Below, one piece after another: positions 45,385-59,300 of a DNA stretch of 64,000 nt (position 1 is its first letter; each line of letters begins with the position of its first letter). This DNA is from Sitta carolinensis (taxonomy: Eukaryota; Chordata; Aves; Passeriformes; Sittidae). Made by a program: the position numbers and the translations under genes. The notes below the pieces were generated by a model. That model was given only the letters and a program-made list of their open reading frames with translations, searched no databases and was not told the DNA's origin. The stretch spans positions 35,627,743-35,691,742 of the forward strand of contig CM063283.1 of NCBI GenBank assembly GCA_032173965.1, in the 5' to 3' direction.

Positions 45385-45532
45385 AAAAACTAATCCCAGG
45401 AACTGCAGCAGCATCTATTACAAAGAACCAGGATTATTCAGTTACATCTTTTTTTTTTAAAGATGCACTGAATGAGCTTTATCCTCTGTTTCACTTTAAT
45501 TTTTTTTTTCATGTAATGCCTGGAGAAATTCC

Positions 45533-45538
45533 AATAAA
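45533..45538 (+). promoter_or_regulatory. Likely main poly(A) signal AATAAA
   Basis: CCAATAAATG is followed within 20 nt by TGCTGCA, a plausible cleavage point, and then by a T/G-rich stretch (GGCTAGTTTTATTTTT). Its distance of 2 kb from the stop suits a TBC1D4 3'UTR. Confidence 0.6.
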
Positions 45539-45558
45539 TGTCATTGCTGCATTTCCCA

Positions 45559-47879
45559 TAGCCTCTGGCTAGTTTTATTTTTCTACACCTCAGGTGCCAA
45601 TCTCATTCTCAATAATACTGTTCACATGAAATATGAAAAGGTTCTGGCTTTAGTTTCTAGTTGGGGGGAAGAAAACCTGCAGGATTTGTAAAAGTACACA
45701 GAGTACAAGCATAGATATTCTCAGGGAGAATAATCTTACATTGTTCTTAAGTGAAGATGAAACTTTTTAAAGGTATTTTTGTTCTGCAGCAGTTCAGTTA
45801 GTACATATGCATGTTGAGAATGGTAATTTGATGAACTTTGTGTATCTAGCTTTGCAGGGGGACAAGAGTGCAACAACACATGGGAATAAACTACAGAAGT
45901 AAAACCTCAGTGGGGTAAGTGCCTCATGGCCTCAGGACACTTCTGTTTATGTTTGTATGCTGAACCCAAGAGTGTCTCGTAACTGGGTGTCTCTAGGCTG
46001 TGTAGCTTGATGTCTGCAGTGAAGCAGGTATCCTCCTGACCGTCTTCAGATGAATAATTAGCAAGATTATCTGGAAGACTGAACTGGATGTGTGTTTGTG
46101 CCTGTCTGTAATGTATGGACAGCTTTACAGTTGTTTTGCACAGCTGCACTTGTGCAGCTGTGAGGAGAGAGGTCTTAAGGTACAGTGGGCCAGAGGCAAA
46201 GCTTCAAGGATAATTGCTTGGGAGAAGGGGCATTTCCTCAGATCAGAAAATTTGCTTTTCTATTTCTATATCTTGTTTTTCTATGGGAAAGAAGTTCTCA
46301 GAACAAAGCTATTGTTCTCTCTGAGCTAAGCACAACAGAGTTCTCAACTCTTGAGAGCGCTGAGAGTTGAGAGTTTTTGCTCTCAACTTCTGGAGTACTG
46401 ACTATGGAGGGAAAAGTATCTGCTGTTTTCATAAACAGATGACTTAGACTGCTTGCTGCTGGTAGAGGACTTTTTTCAAAGTCTGTGAAGACATATATCC
46501 TTCTAGCTTGCAAACTGGCTGGTAAGTGAAGAGTACCCCTTGGCAGGAATAGACCTGAAATACGTCAGTCTGGTAGGAAGAACTAATGTAGGAAACTCTG
46601 GTATTCATTTCTTTTATGGATGAAAAACCTGGCTAGAAAGTTATTTGTTGGGGTTTTTTTCTTCTCCTACGAAGTAGAGTATTTATTTTTCTCCTCAAAA
46701 GAGGAATGTTTATTTAAGGTGCCTGAAAGTTGCATTTGTTCAATTTTGTCTAAAAAATCAGTAGATTTTCCATAAAATCAGCCTTACTTGGGATAACAAA
46801 TCCAGTTAAGTGGTTTGATTGTGCCCTCTTCAACACAACACTTCTTAGCTCAGTAGCACTACAAGAAAGCTGAACAATTTGTATCACACAAAACAATTTC
46901 AGCAGTTTATCCAAGAATTTGCTGTTACTACTGTGATCCGGAGGGTCTGCATCTGGACACTTCATCTAAATCTGGAACCACGTAGGTATTAGTGTGAATA
47001 GCCTTTTCTGTGCTGAAGTGAATAACCCCAGGCAGTGTTAATAGTGATTATCCAGTCAGTCTTTGTAGTTATAGATGGGTGTTGACAGGCATGTGCAGGC
47101 TGTAACGTGTCAAGATTTATGCCAGGCTGCACCATCCTTTAGAAGAATTGTAATTGATTTGTATTTCTGTGCTTCATCTTTTACTGTCAGTGTTAGCTCT
47201 TGAATGCATTTAACATATGCTTTTTCTTCCTCGATCTTTTTAGTGACTAGAAAAAACAAAATGTAATACTCTTTTCAAAAATGATGTATCCAATGTTTAG
47301 CTATATCATTGCTCCAGTGTTCAAGAGAGAGTTCATATGCCTAAAGTTTAATATGTTGCCTCACTCTGTCTGAAAGTGTATTGAACTCTGCAGTGACAGT
47401 AAAAAGCTGGGCAGTGAAGCGAAGATTACAGTCTGCCTTGAGCAGCTGATGGATTCTGTGCTGACTGTCTTGCAGTGTAGTAGAATCTGGACAGACTGGC
47501 ACTTGGTCTTTTTGGTTTTATTTTAATGTTGGCTTTAATTTTGGACCAAAGGAAGGAGCTGGCAGTGCTCCGTTACCAAAATGTTCTATGGTGGTTCCTT
47601 TGAATTGAGAAGTCTTCCAGTCCTTAACTGTTTTCTTCAAAACTCTTGCTCAGCAGCCACTTATAACAAGAAATTTGGGAATTGTTGTTTTTAGTCTTAC
47701 CATGAAAAAACTACTAGAGCTTATCCAGACTGTTTCTGTGCTCAAATTGCAGCTTACACAAGTCTTCACTCTGAAAGGAAACTAAGAAGGTTTTATTATA
47801 TAGGTTTTATGTTTGGTGAGAGCCTGTGCCATACATAATTTCTTGCTGGAACTTACATGGGGGAAAGTGTTACGTGCCT
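45559..47879. other. Intergenic, no gene recognised
   Basis: AT-rich sequence with only short ORFs lacking recognisable products. It holds the competing hairpins at 46342-46388. Confidence 0.7.
46342..46388. repeat. Overlapping inverted repeats (two alternative hairpins)
   Basis: TCTCAACTCT (46342-46351) pairs perfectly with AGAGTTGAGA (46363-46372). AGTTGAGAG (46365-46373) also pairs perfectly with CTCTCAACT (46380-46388) across a 6-nt loop. The middle arm is shared, so only one stem can form at a time. Not followed by a T tract of terminator type; function unknown. Confidence 0.7.
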
Positions 47880-48215
47880 GATGAGCCCCAGAGCATGGTT
47901 GGTCCTTTTGCTGTCGTAGCTACTGCTGGCTCAAATTTAACTTGCCATCAACCCAAACGCCTAGATCACTTATTTCTCTGCAGCCTCTCATCTCCCAGTT
48001 TGTACATATGACTAAAATTGCCCCATCCTAGGTAGAGAATACAGCACTTGCTGGCGTTAAATTTCATACAGTTGGTGGCTGTCCAGCTCTGTAGTCTATC
48101 CAGATGTCCCTTTACCCTTGAGGAAGCCCACAGCTCCTCCTAGTTTGGTATCAGCAGCAGACATGGGAACTAGAGATAACCCTGAGGGACAGTGTGAGGT
48201 GCAGATCCAGGCTAG
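47880..48215 (-). mobile_element. CR1 LINE fragment, 3' part of the reverse-transcriptase ORF (decayed)
   Basis: On the minus strand the segment reads like the 3' third of an avian CR1 ORF2: ADTKLGGAV (from FADDTKLGG), followed by DNA matching the CR1 stretches for 'RLEGW', 'MKFNKSKC', 'LHLGWG' and 'DLGVLVDSKLNM' with many substitutions and shifts. The sequence just upstream in element sense (CCCTCAGGG near 48180) also looks CR1-like, but some 90 nt expected between it and the ADTKLGG motif are missing. It is a 5'-truncated, non-coding fossil in reverse orientation to TBC1D4. Edges are approximate. Confidence 0.85.
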
Positions 48216-51200
48216 CTGGAGCCCAGAAGCAGCCCCAGTAGCACTGTGTAAAGCCTGGCTTGCTAAACCCCCAGAACCCATCTGTGGGAGGCTCTGGGCA
48301 GGCTGGCCATCACCTCCACGCTGCATGGGCGGGCTCCTTGCTGCAGTGAGGCCAAGCCTGGCCTCTGCACTGCGTGCCCATTTGTCCCGTGCAGTTCGTG
48401 CTCCCGAATGTTGTCTTCCAGTTTAGTGTTATGTGCTGGGACAGCACTGGAATGCAAACCAAACCAGAGAAAGTAGGGATGAGGGGGAGATGTCTTTTGA
48501 AGTGCACACCTATTCTAATTCAAACTGCTGCTGTGGGCAGGCCCCCAGTGCCAGTCAGGACTCCCTCCATTGGTACTGCTCCTGCAGGATACCAGACTAG
48601 TTCTGTGTGGAGCTGCTGGGCTGTCTGCATTATCCTCTGCAGCACTCAGTAAAGGGTGATTTTTTTTTTTATCTAGTGCTACAAAATAACATATGCCTTC
48701 TTTTTTATTTATTTATTTTTTTTAATTAAATATCCATCTGCTAAAGTTGATGTTCTGGAGAAATCATAGTTATTAGATTTGTGTTTTAATATTGCCCACG
48801 AGGTGTCACTCTTGGTTTTGTACATGCTACTCGTGTGTGTGTAGTGGTTTGGTGGTTACTGTGGCTCTTTAGAGAGGAGTATGAACTTAGTCTCCTGTCT
48901 GATGAAGCATGATGCTCTATTTGCATGCTGCTTGTAATAAAATGTGATCTTTCTGGTCAAAGACTTTATTATAAAGAGATGACTTACTAAATGACATATA
49001 GGGCTTTCTCAGAAATGGATGTCTTGCAGTATTTCAACTTTGCTCTCTTGTAAGAGAATTATGGAAGCACTTCACCCTAAAACAGGCATATATTGTCCCT
49101 AGCAATCTGATCCTAGGTGTCTCCTTTTGCACTGTTCTGTTTGAGCAGAATTTGTATTTCTTGAAAGCAGCATCGAGTTGATCTGGTCTAACTGCTGTCT
49201 GATTTCACACTTAGCCTGTTTTTGTCTTTTTGAAACAAAGCTTCCTTGCAATAAGCTTTCCCATGTCCACTAAATCTTGAATAATCAGTTCTTTTTCCCT
49301 GGTTTTCTTTTAAATAATCTTACTGGGTTTCAGTGCTCAAAAGGAAGGTGGAGGATTTTTTCCTAAATTTCCTAGACCTAAAGAGGAAACATGATTTGCT
49401 GTTTCCATTTTCCAGTTAATGCATTTTCCCTCCAATGGCATTGCTTTCATAGTGAGCACTGTGCTCACTCTGAAATGTGAGGACATGTTCAGATAATGGG
49501 ATGTTCCAACCACTCAGACACAGCTGTTCCCAAATGCATCTGGATGGCAAGCACAAGTCATGTTTACCTTCCATCCAGAGCCCCATGCTCAAACCATACT
49601 CAGGTAATTATGGCATCAGCAATTCCCTGGGAACCTCTGGGCATAGGCAAAAAAGACCACAGCTCTTGTATGATGTGTTTGCTTTTCTAAAAGCACCAAA
49701 TTATAGATGGGCCTAATGGGTTGAAGGTGCTTAAAGCAGGGCCAGTGCACTTCATGTGCAATATACCATCATTTGAAAAGCTATCACGTTGTGGAAACAT
49801 CATTCAAGTGCTAATTTAAATAATACTAACATCTGAAATGAAGGCATGTTCTGACATTTATAGGTTTAGTGTCTATTTCTGCACTCTACCAAAATAGATG
49901 GGCTGTGGGTGGTTCTATGATTATTGCTGTGCATTAGCAAGACAAAAATCGTGTAGGCAGCTGCTATTATGCCTGAGTAAATATAGATGAGGGAGAATCT
50001 ATGGAGTAATTTTTTGATGTCACATATTTATTTAAGATATAATTAGGAACAACATTAATTTCAGCAGTGCTTAAGGCTTTGGAGAGGGAGAGAGTATCTT
50101 AAAAATTCAGTGACCAATATGACTCCATACTGCATAGACGGGGATCCTGGTAGCAGGGATGGGGTTGCACAGTTTTGGGAGCAGTGATTCCCTGCAGCCC
50201 TTTGCCTGCTGAGCAGTCACAGCTGTTGAGGCTGGATGCATTGTCCAGCCATCATCCTGCCCAAAATTTGTGACCTTTGTGTCCTCTTCTGTTGCGGTGA
50301 TCCTGAAAACTTCAGAGGGCTTTGACAGGCTGAAATAGGCATTTTTGCACTGACTTTTGGTATTGCATGTTGTGGAAGGAGGAAAGGTAGCAGTTCTTTT
50401 GGAAGAATATAATTTTTTTGTTTTGCCCTAGACAAGTAAAAGCTGTTTCCTTCCTACTCTAAAAGGGAAGGGAAACAAGGAATTCCAAGCCACTAAACTG
50501 TTCACAGTGGCATTACTGCTTTTAGTACTTCATATCCTTGGCAGAAGGACAGGATCTTTTATTCCCTTTAGGCCAGCTGGCCCCCACATGTGTAACCACT
50601 GTAGTCCTGTTTGCATTCTTGACAAAGGGTGACACTTCTGACTATTTCCTTGGCTTGTGGGTGATGTTCTTACCTCAGCCTGCTGGAGAAACATAGCATC
50701 CAAGCTCTTTTGTTTTCCTAAAAATGTACTTCCATCAGCTCAATGGACAATAACATTGGTTTCCATCTTTTGTGAAAAGGCAGAGAGCCTTGTCTGGCTG
50801 TTCCTTGGGGTTTGGTTGCAAGCTTCTGCACAAGCAATGTCAGGGGATGTTCCCTATGCCTGGCCACAGCTGACTAGTCATTAAAAGGCCCAGGGTTTGG
50901 ATCTTGGTAACACTCCTAGTACATGAAGGTGTTGTGGGTTGTTTTCTTTTTTTAACCATCTCTCAGTAAAAAGATCTTCTCAAGAAGACAGCCTGATGCA
51001 ATTAAACAGCCCTGGAGGACACTTCAGCTGAGGAGGTTGGGGATGTGTAAAGTGGCTGTGTGTGGGAGGGCAGGAAGAAATGGAATTAAGGTAGAAAATC
51101 ATAAAGTAGATATCGCAAACACTTCTTTTATAGCAGATTATTTATATCAAAGCTCATGATAATATGTCAGTTTTTGAGGAATTCTGGCTTCTTGACATTT

Positions 51201-52233
51201 GTTCTACCTTACAAAAAAGTATATATTTTTCCAAGCACCACCTGAAATGATCATAGCATCATAGAGAGCACTCAAATAGTGCAAAGCTGCTAAGAGAGTA
51301 ACCCTTCATTTAGGAAACTATGTTTATTTGTGATGTAACAGAGCCTAGAGACATGCTGCAACATGAATCTCATACAACAGCAAAAGACGTGCACTGTCCC
51401 AAAACTTTACTATTAAATCACAGAGGTGGGAAGAGCAGCATAAGCCCAGGGCAATTATGGTCAGTTTAGGCAGACATACAACTGTATTGTAAGAGCCTGT
51501 AGAGCTGGGATGGTTTGATTTAACTTCATCAAGCTTTTTGGATCAACACTGACTTTGTAGAGACACCTCCAAAGAGTAAATCTTATCTAATTTTGATGTC
51601 CACCTTATTCTGGCTATGATGAGTCCTGAAAAATTTACTCCTTCCTTCTCTTCCATCCACTGCAAATAACAGCAATAAAAGTATAGGTGCAGCACCTCGT
51701 TTCACGCCATCTGTATAATAGCCTAGTGGTTAGCACAATTGTTAACGAAACAAAAAGCATAATTTCTGGTCAAAAATGCATTTTTGAAATGAAATGAAAA
51801 AAATTCAGCAGTGGAAATGTAACATGGACTCCTTTCACAGTCTCTTTGTTTATTCTTATACTTAAGAATTCAAATAATGAGCAGAACTGAACTCTCAAAG
51901 GATCTCAATTACTGACCCACCCCCCTACCCCCATTTATGGCATACTTTGAGGGAAATTATAATGAACATGCTATTAGACAAAACATGAACCCTCAGGCTA
52001 TCTAGGCTGTGGCAGATCCTCTGCTCCTTTGAGTGTGCTCCCTCCCCTGTGTGAGCTTCAATCCTGATAGGACTTTCCAGCCCATTCTATGCTCCCATAC
52101 TCCAAGGCTGGGATCTCTAAGTCACCATGTTGGGGAGGGCAGGAAAAGGGGTGTGGTGCTGTCACTGTCTCTCCACACATGACAAAACTGCTGTTCAACT
52201 GCAGTGTCATCTGAGCTGGTAGTTTCAGGGGGG
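48216..52233. other. Intergenic, no gene recognised
   Basis: Roughly 48216-48650 is GC-richer than its surroundings and has overlapping short ORFs on both strands without recognisable products; it may be an older repeat. A T-rich block (about 48659-48725) follows. The rest is AT-rich and unremarkable. Confidence 0.65.
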
Positions 52234-52301
52234 GTTGTTGTTGTTGTTGTTGTTGTTATTATCATTATTATTATTATTATTATTATTATTTATTATATTA
52301 A
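52234..52301. repeat. Compound microsatellite (GTT)n(ATT)n
   Basis: About eight GTT units pass directly into about a dozen ATT units with one ATC interruption. Confidence 0.95.
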
Positions 52302-54821
52302 TTTTTATCTTTTCTTTCCCCTTATCTCAGGGGAGTCTGAGTCTGAAGAGCATCTCAGTGTAAACCTCTGAACAGAGAAATAAACTGTAGTCCACCCTGT
52401 GTGCAATAGGGAAATGAATAGCAATAGAACCTTGCCTGGAGCTGGAGTGAAAGGTGAAGGAGAAGTTTTTCTCCTGATGCTGCCTCAAGTAGATAAAGCA
52501 TGCTGGAGTTTAGGGCCTGGTTCCATATATCTGTCATAAAATGAATGTGTGCTCTATCACCATCCTTCGTGTGTGCACAGCAGCACACCACTTCAAACAC
52601 AACTAAAAGTGTAATGGCTCAGAGGAAGGGAAGGAAAAAGAGAAATAGAAAAGAAGGCAGGAACATATTCTTCAGGAGAGGACAAGAGCTGGGACTGCAT
52701 TAGGCATGTGAGGAGAAAACCATGTCACGTTTTTTACCTGCTGGAGATGCCTGGAGTCAAATTGGATTGGAATATCTCTCTAGAGCTCTGCCAGCAGCTC
52801 TCTCCAAGCTGTAAACATTTTGAGATAAAGTGTTTATTGCCTTTCACAGTAACAAAGTAGGGAGGAGAAAGCACCCACCAACAAAATCCTTGGTAGCCCT
52901 AAAGCTCACTGATGGCATCCTCAATCACTGCTCCCCACAAACAAGGTTCCTTTTCCCACAGGAAACAAGTAACACATTAAGTTTTGCCACAAAACCAAAG
53001 TCACTTTAACACTGAAGTGGGTAAAATATTTTCCTCTTCCCAAAGAGCAAGTTCAGTGAGTTCACTTGAAACTTCTGAAGTCCTGAAAAGGAAGAGGTGA
53101 GCTTTTGAACACAGATCTAGTGCACAAAATCCCTGCATCTCTTTGGCTTGGCCTCTCACCTTCAGGTGAAGAAGAACTCTTGTTTTCAGAAAAATCCAAG
53201 TCAGGAACTCCTGGCATTAGTTCCAACCTCCTTGGCATTAGCTTTTTATAACCCTCCAAATATAACAGCACCCTTATGGTCTGATAGTTGAACTTTTATT
53301 TTTTTCTTTTATGTCGGAATATACATTGGTCTGTGTGTGTAAATGATAAATACAATTTCATTACAGAGGAATCAAGGACATGTAGCATATTTCTTTGGTT
53401 TTGCAGGGCAAATAAAACTTGTGTACTGAGAGTGGTTTCTTTAGTCATCCTTTTTCTGAAGCTTTTATTACTTCCTTTGCCTTCACATGAAAAGCCACAC
53501 ATAGTCATGGTTATTATACCATGTAGAATTAACTGAGCTTGCAAAGGTTTGGGATGTTGAGCTTTCTGCAAAGTCTGCTACCTAAGTATTTAAGCACTCT
53601 TCTCATTTGCATAATCTAATTGTTACATTCATTGAAACCTATTCTGTCTTCCAAATCCTACATCTGATCTCCACTAGGTAAATGTCAGAGCAATTAGATA
53701 GAAATGCATTAGATATAGATGGAAGGAAAAAGATCACCAGGTTCTCAGCAGGTTTCGAAGCCCTTTAACCACAGTGCGGAGCTGATGTCATCACCAGTCC
53801 TATCCCCTTATTCAATTTCGCTCCTAATAGCCATGGGAATAAAGAAATGTCAGTAAAAGCAACTGGTTCACTCAATTCTTTGACTACAGCCTGCACTAAA
53901 AGCTTTATTTTCTCTGCTGTCTGTATGCTGGAGGGAAAGGCAGCAGGAAGCCAGGTAGCTCACAGAGGGCAAGGTTCACCACAGTTGTGGCAGGGAGGGA
54001 TAGAGCAGTGGGGCATCAGGCCGAGACAGAGATGACCCAGGGAATTGAGATGTGTGGTAAACTTCAGAGAAAACAAGACCATGTGGGTGTGCCCTCCCTG
54101 TCTGCCTCTTACCCTGTGCTCCTTATGCTGCAGCCCTGAAACCTGAAGTGAAGGGGCAGGTGTGGGTGGTGGTGGAGCATCAGCGGAGAGAGCTCCACAG
54201 AGGAGTGTGGTCAGCAAAGGCAAGGTGGGCTCTTTAGGGGCTCAGGAACACTCCTCAACTTTGTTGTGCTCTCTCACCAGCTCTTTGAAGCCCTCTGATG
54301 TTGGCTGAGATAGGGCTGTGAAGCAGGAACGTGCCTCTAAGGAAAAGGATCATAGGTGCTTAGGGAGAAGTCTTGGGGAGGGCACTTGCCATCAATATGG
54401 GAAATAGGCAGGAAGCAGCTGGGAACATTAGGCTTTGAGAGAGGAAAGCAACCTTTCTTTAAGAAAATGGATGGGAGAGGCAAAAACCAAACTTGATGGA
54501 GCATACGTGTGGGTCATGGAAGAGGTGTCAAACAGGACATTAGTATTTCACCACAGATGAAGGCTGGGCAATGCCCTCACTGGAGTGTGAAGTTCAACAG
54601 GCTGTACTACTAATAAAAATAAATAAACGGGGCAAAAAAAGAAAGAAAGATATGGTCATATCTGATAGCCATCAGCAGTCTCACACTATAGAATACTTGA
54701 TGATGGTGATAAAATCATCTCCTGCTCTTTTTTGTAAAACCCTTGACTGTGAGAGAACTTGGTAGGAGACAGTCAAAACTGTTGTTCTTAATTTGGTCTC
54801 CATCGTCCAAATAGACAAATA

Positions 54822-54885
54822 ATGCCAAAACCAAAAAACCAAACAAATATTAATAAAAAAATCCAAAACAAACACAAAAAATTAC
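54822..54885. repeat. A-rich low-complexity tract
   Basis: CCAAAA/AAAC-type runs with few other bases. Confidence 0.8.
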
Positions 54886-56331
54886 CAGAATTTTATTCAT
54901 TCCCCTAACAAAGAGAGTTACATGTACTTGCTCCTAGGTTCTTGGAGACCAAAAAGGCTAATGAATCCAAATCCCAGGCTTTGTGTAAATTTGTAAAATA
55001 CACACAATAATAAAATTTTATAGAAATTTTTGGTTGCTCTATGAAGATTAAATTAACCACTGCACTGTTGGTTGTAGTGTCTGGTTTTTATCACCTTGAT
55101 ATCCAGATAAATACTTTCCAGGGACTCCCACTCACTGAAGCTACCCCTACCAGGGTTTTCCTTGCATATTCATGAGCTGTCACTTTGATACTGCCACTGA
55201 GGTTTTCCTTTAGAAACTGATGACTGGGAGCTAATGTTAATGGGAATCATTTGAGAGTATTAAGCCATGACTCAACTTTCTTAAATCCAAAGGAGATTGG
55301 GTGTATGTGAAGAATGATTGCTGCAAGGAGTAGGATTGAAAGGCAAGTACTGTATTAAATATATACTTAAATGCTTCATAAAATGCTTAATAGAATATCT
55401 ACTTATTAAAGTAGATAGTGGAAGAGAATAGTCTCACCTGAAATAGTTAGGTAGGACTAGAAATCTTGGCTGTGTCTTGAATGTCTTTCAAACTGCTGCA
55501 AAGAGAAAGTCTCATCTCAAAGGAGGTGGGTTAGAGAACAGTTATTGTCCACATTTACCCCAAAATGTTCAGGCACTTATTTGAGTATTTCTATGCACTC
55601 TGTGCAGGAGGTGAAGTGTGGGAGAACTCCAGAGGATAATCCTGGCTTTATGTTGTCTTTCAAGTAGTTTAGTCTAAGGCTAGAATTACGCCCTGGAGGG
55701 ACCTCTCTTGTTTCACCGACTTTTGAAAAAACGTTAAATTAATTGTGTGCCTAACTTAGTTGGGTAAATCTCGGCCTAAACTATGGAATTTCCCTGTTGT
55801 TGAACTGGTGCAATTGTTCCACGCTGTGCTGTGGCTGCTGAACTGTTCCTGGTTTTACAAGTCCCTCTCAGAACCTTGGTGGCTGTGATGCCTCTGTGTC
55901 AGAAGTCTTCTGGAGGTCTTGGCTCTCCTCAGTTCTCCTTGCCGATGGTGGTTTTTAATTCTGACTGGTTTTACGCCTCAGGGAAAAGTAACAGATCTCA
56001 CCAAAACTCTTAGATTTCCAAATGAAAGGATGTAAGTACAAGAAATATTACCAAAATCCTGCTCATCAGGGTCAAATCTCTGCTGCTGTCATAGAATTTC
56101 TCTGGAGAGCAGAACTTACCTGTGCTGATCAACACAGCTGGAAACAGAAGGGTAAATACTGCATAAGGATGAGTGCCAATATGTTATGTAGGTATTTTTA
56201 AAGGTATCTGTTATATTAGTATAGGTTATTTAAACAAGAAGCTTTTCCTCTAGATCCTGAAAACAGCAGAAGAAATTTTAATTTTTTAATGTTTTTTGGG
56301 GTTTTTGTTTGTTTTTGGGTTTTTTTTAATA

Positions 56332-56350
56332 TGTGTGTGTGTGTGTGTGT
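56332..56350. repeat. (TG)n microsatellite
   Basis: About nine and a half TG units, preceded by a T/G-rich stretch (56283-56329). Confidence 0.95.
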
Positions 56351-59300
56351 AACTTATCTTGTTCCTGTATTTCAGGGCTGGAATATAATCATAAAAGTTA
56401 ACACAGCTCTTCAGATTGTTCTTCTTTCTGTAAGCATGGCTTCATAATGGAGATTTAGTGGGCTGTAAACAGGATGTCATATGGTGCTCTCTGTCAAAAA
56501 TTAATGATGGCAATGAAGATTAAATTATTCTTCCGTGAAAATACAGCACATACGCAGGGAGATGTTTGCAAGCAGCTTAAAATAGTCCATTCCCTGAGGA
56601 CAGCCTGGGAGTTTACTAGCTGTTCCCTGTTCCTTGTGAGAGTCTGGGTCTACCACAAAGAGGAGCTGTGTTTAATTCCTGCAAAACCCTGGGACACAAA
56701 GGGAGGCTTTTGTTTCTCTGCCTTCCAGGTGGAAGCTGTAGTCTATGGTGCCTGGATAATCTGATACTCAGCTACCTGCAGTGTGCTCCCAGCGCTCCAA
56801 TTTGCACTGCTGGCCTCCATTCGCTGCCTTTCCTTGTCGGAGCCCAGAGCGTTTCGGTCTGTGAGGATTCATTGTGAATCTGACTATGCATGTTGAGGTG
56901 GGTGGAGAGAGGGGGAGAAGGGATTTTCCACAAATGGAATCCAAAAACCTTCAGCATATCAGTATGAAAAAGGCTTCCATTCCATCATCTGCTCCTGATA
57001 TTTTTTCCCCTAGATGCAGCACGAACGTGTCAGTGGGAGAAGAAAATATTACATTTCCTGAGACAGGTTTGTCCTGATGCTGGCTAGCATGGATAGTCTG
57101 ACGTGCCAAGCAAAGCTGTTTCCTGTGAGGCATGGTTTTCTATAAATGCAGCTCTCAGGAAGCCTGTGGGGCTGCTTTCTATTTCATTTGTTGGCAGTAG
57201 ATGGCTGTCTGCCTCTGCAGAGCCTCAGACCAAGCCAGAGTATTCCCTAAGCTGCCTGCTTCTACACTCCCTGAACCTGTTTTCCATATTACCACTCAGT
57301 AAAGATGTAAATATTAAGCAGAAGATTTCATGCCTTCCACAAGGGCACAGCTTTCTCAGTGAATTCATTCCTTGTCCTGGGGAGAAAATTAGGAAACTAC
57401 ATCTTGGAGAGAAGACGTCATTGCAACCTTTCATTCCCTTGTGAGAAAACTACTACCAATATTTCAGCTCAATGATCTTTGTCTTCTCACAGCTTCAGCA
57501 GTTACTAGTTAAGATTTTGAAATGCAACAGATCTGGGGATTTTTGCATTTTTGAATGTTTTTTTTTTTCTTAATCTTGTGAGCTGCCTCGATTTTATTTT
57601 TAATTCCCACCATCATATCCTGTGTGTCTTCTCATGTGAATTCCCTTGTGAATAGATCTTTATAGCTGTATAATCCTTTGAGCCACCTAGCCCTGGGAAA
57701 ACACATCTTTCCCCCTTGTTTTTGAAGTCTGTTGTCTAAGATGGCAATGTGTTCATGTATGCTTAGAATTTATGAGCTGATAAAAGTGGAAGAGGGGGAA
57801 AAAAGGTGACTACGGTACTGACACTATCCCCTGGCAGAGGGAACACTGTCCTTTGTGGCGGGAAGCAGCTTGTTTCAAACAGGTACTGTGCTGGACCTTT
57901 GACACATATGGATGTGTAAACTGTGTCTTTCCTGATATTTTAACTCTCCTTTGGAGTTTTGTCACTATAGCAAAGCAAAAATATTTCTGATACGTAAAGA
58001 TCAACTATTCCTGTCTCTGCTCCTTCAGCTGCTTACATATTTCATGGGGAAAACTACACCCTTGGCAGACTTAGTCACTCAGAAAGCAGTGAATATTGTT
58101 GCTGTTGCTCAGGAATTAGCTGAACAATATAAATTTTTCTGGTAAACCCACCAGTGTCAGGCATGTATTTCGGTTTTTACCTATTAGTTAGAAATTTTCA
58201 GCACTGGCTCCAGTTTTGGGGCAGAGGTGTCTTTTTCTTCTGTAGGCAAGAGAACCTGGCAGGGCTTCTCAGTTGTGCCTTCCAAATGGGTAGACATGTG
58301 ACACTCTTGATGTTGGTGTCTTTAATGAGATTTTGTTCTTCTCAGAAAAGTAGTAGATTTTACTTTATACGCCAAGACATGATCCTTGGTTTTTCCAGTT
58401 GTTTTGGGGAAACCCTGTAACTGAGATGTAGCCACCTAGCAGGGATTGTCTAGAAGACAGGGTGAGAGCAGAATAATCCCCTGTGCCTCTGTGACCATTG
58501 CCCAATACACTGTGTGCTCCTGTGCTATGTGGTGAGCAGCTGCCTGCACCTATTTTCATCCTCCATCACACACACACTTTCACATTTTCCTATTCTGGTC
58601 ACTCTGTTGAGATCTCTGTCACGGTTACAAAGTCTGCGTTTTGCATCTCTGGATTTAGCACAGCAGGTTTGATTATAGCCTGCAAGCTGTATAACCATTT
58701 CTGTGTCTGTGAATTCAGGTAAGGTCTAAAACACCTTCCCAGCAGAATCCCTTCAGCCCTGGAATGGATCAAGGATTTGCCACCTGCTCTGTATACCCAA
58801 GCAGTTTGCAGCTGCTTTCATAGCCCAGAGATGAATATCTGTAGGACTGGGACAGAGACCAGATGTGAGGGCAGCCTGTGGAGAGAGAATGGCAACATGC
58901 TCCAAATGGCAGAGTGAGGTGATGAAGTCTGCCATGAGTTACTGAAGGCTGCCTTCGAATGTTGTTTGGTCTGGTGTGGGAAAGGAAAAGAGACAGTCAG
59001 AGCTGTCATTTGTGGATCACACCTGCTACCCAGGCTCTCTGTTTACAGCTGTGGTATATCTCACCTAAAAACAAAGCTTCTGTAGAGTGATTCCTTACGC
59101 TTTGAATTCCATCCAATGTAGAGTGCTTGTCCAAGCATCCCTTTACCACAGCTGCCTATTTCTCAGTAGGATGGACAGTTTGAATAATGTATTGGCACTT
59201 CTTGTAGTGTCTGTCACACATATTAAGTGCAGATAGTGACAATAGATACTGAACTGCATTTTCAGTATTTCTTCATCCACCCTCTGAATTAACTTGGGTT

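Larger units (their letters stand above)
43528..45558 (+). other. TBC1D4: TBC1D4 3'UTR (inferred)
   Basis: About 2 kb from the stop to roughly 20 nt past the AATAAA at 45533-45538. It contains two earlier AATAAA hexamers (43719-43724, 44740-44745) that could give shorter forms, and three TGTANATA Pumilio-type motifs. No long ORF. The 3' end is inferred from signal context, not from transcript data. Confidence 0.6.

Noticed and set aside
51247..51272. ATCATAGCATCATAGAG resembling the CR1 terminal octamer repeat
   Set aside because: Only two imperfect units, with no CR1 body sequence beside them.
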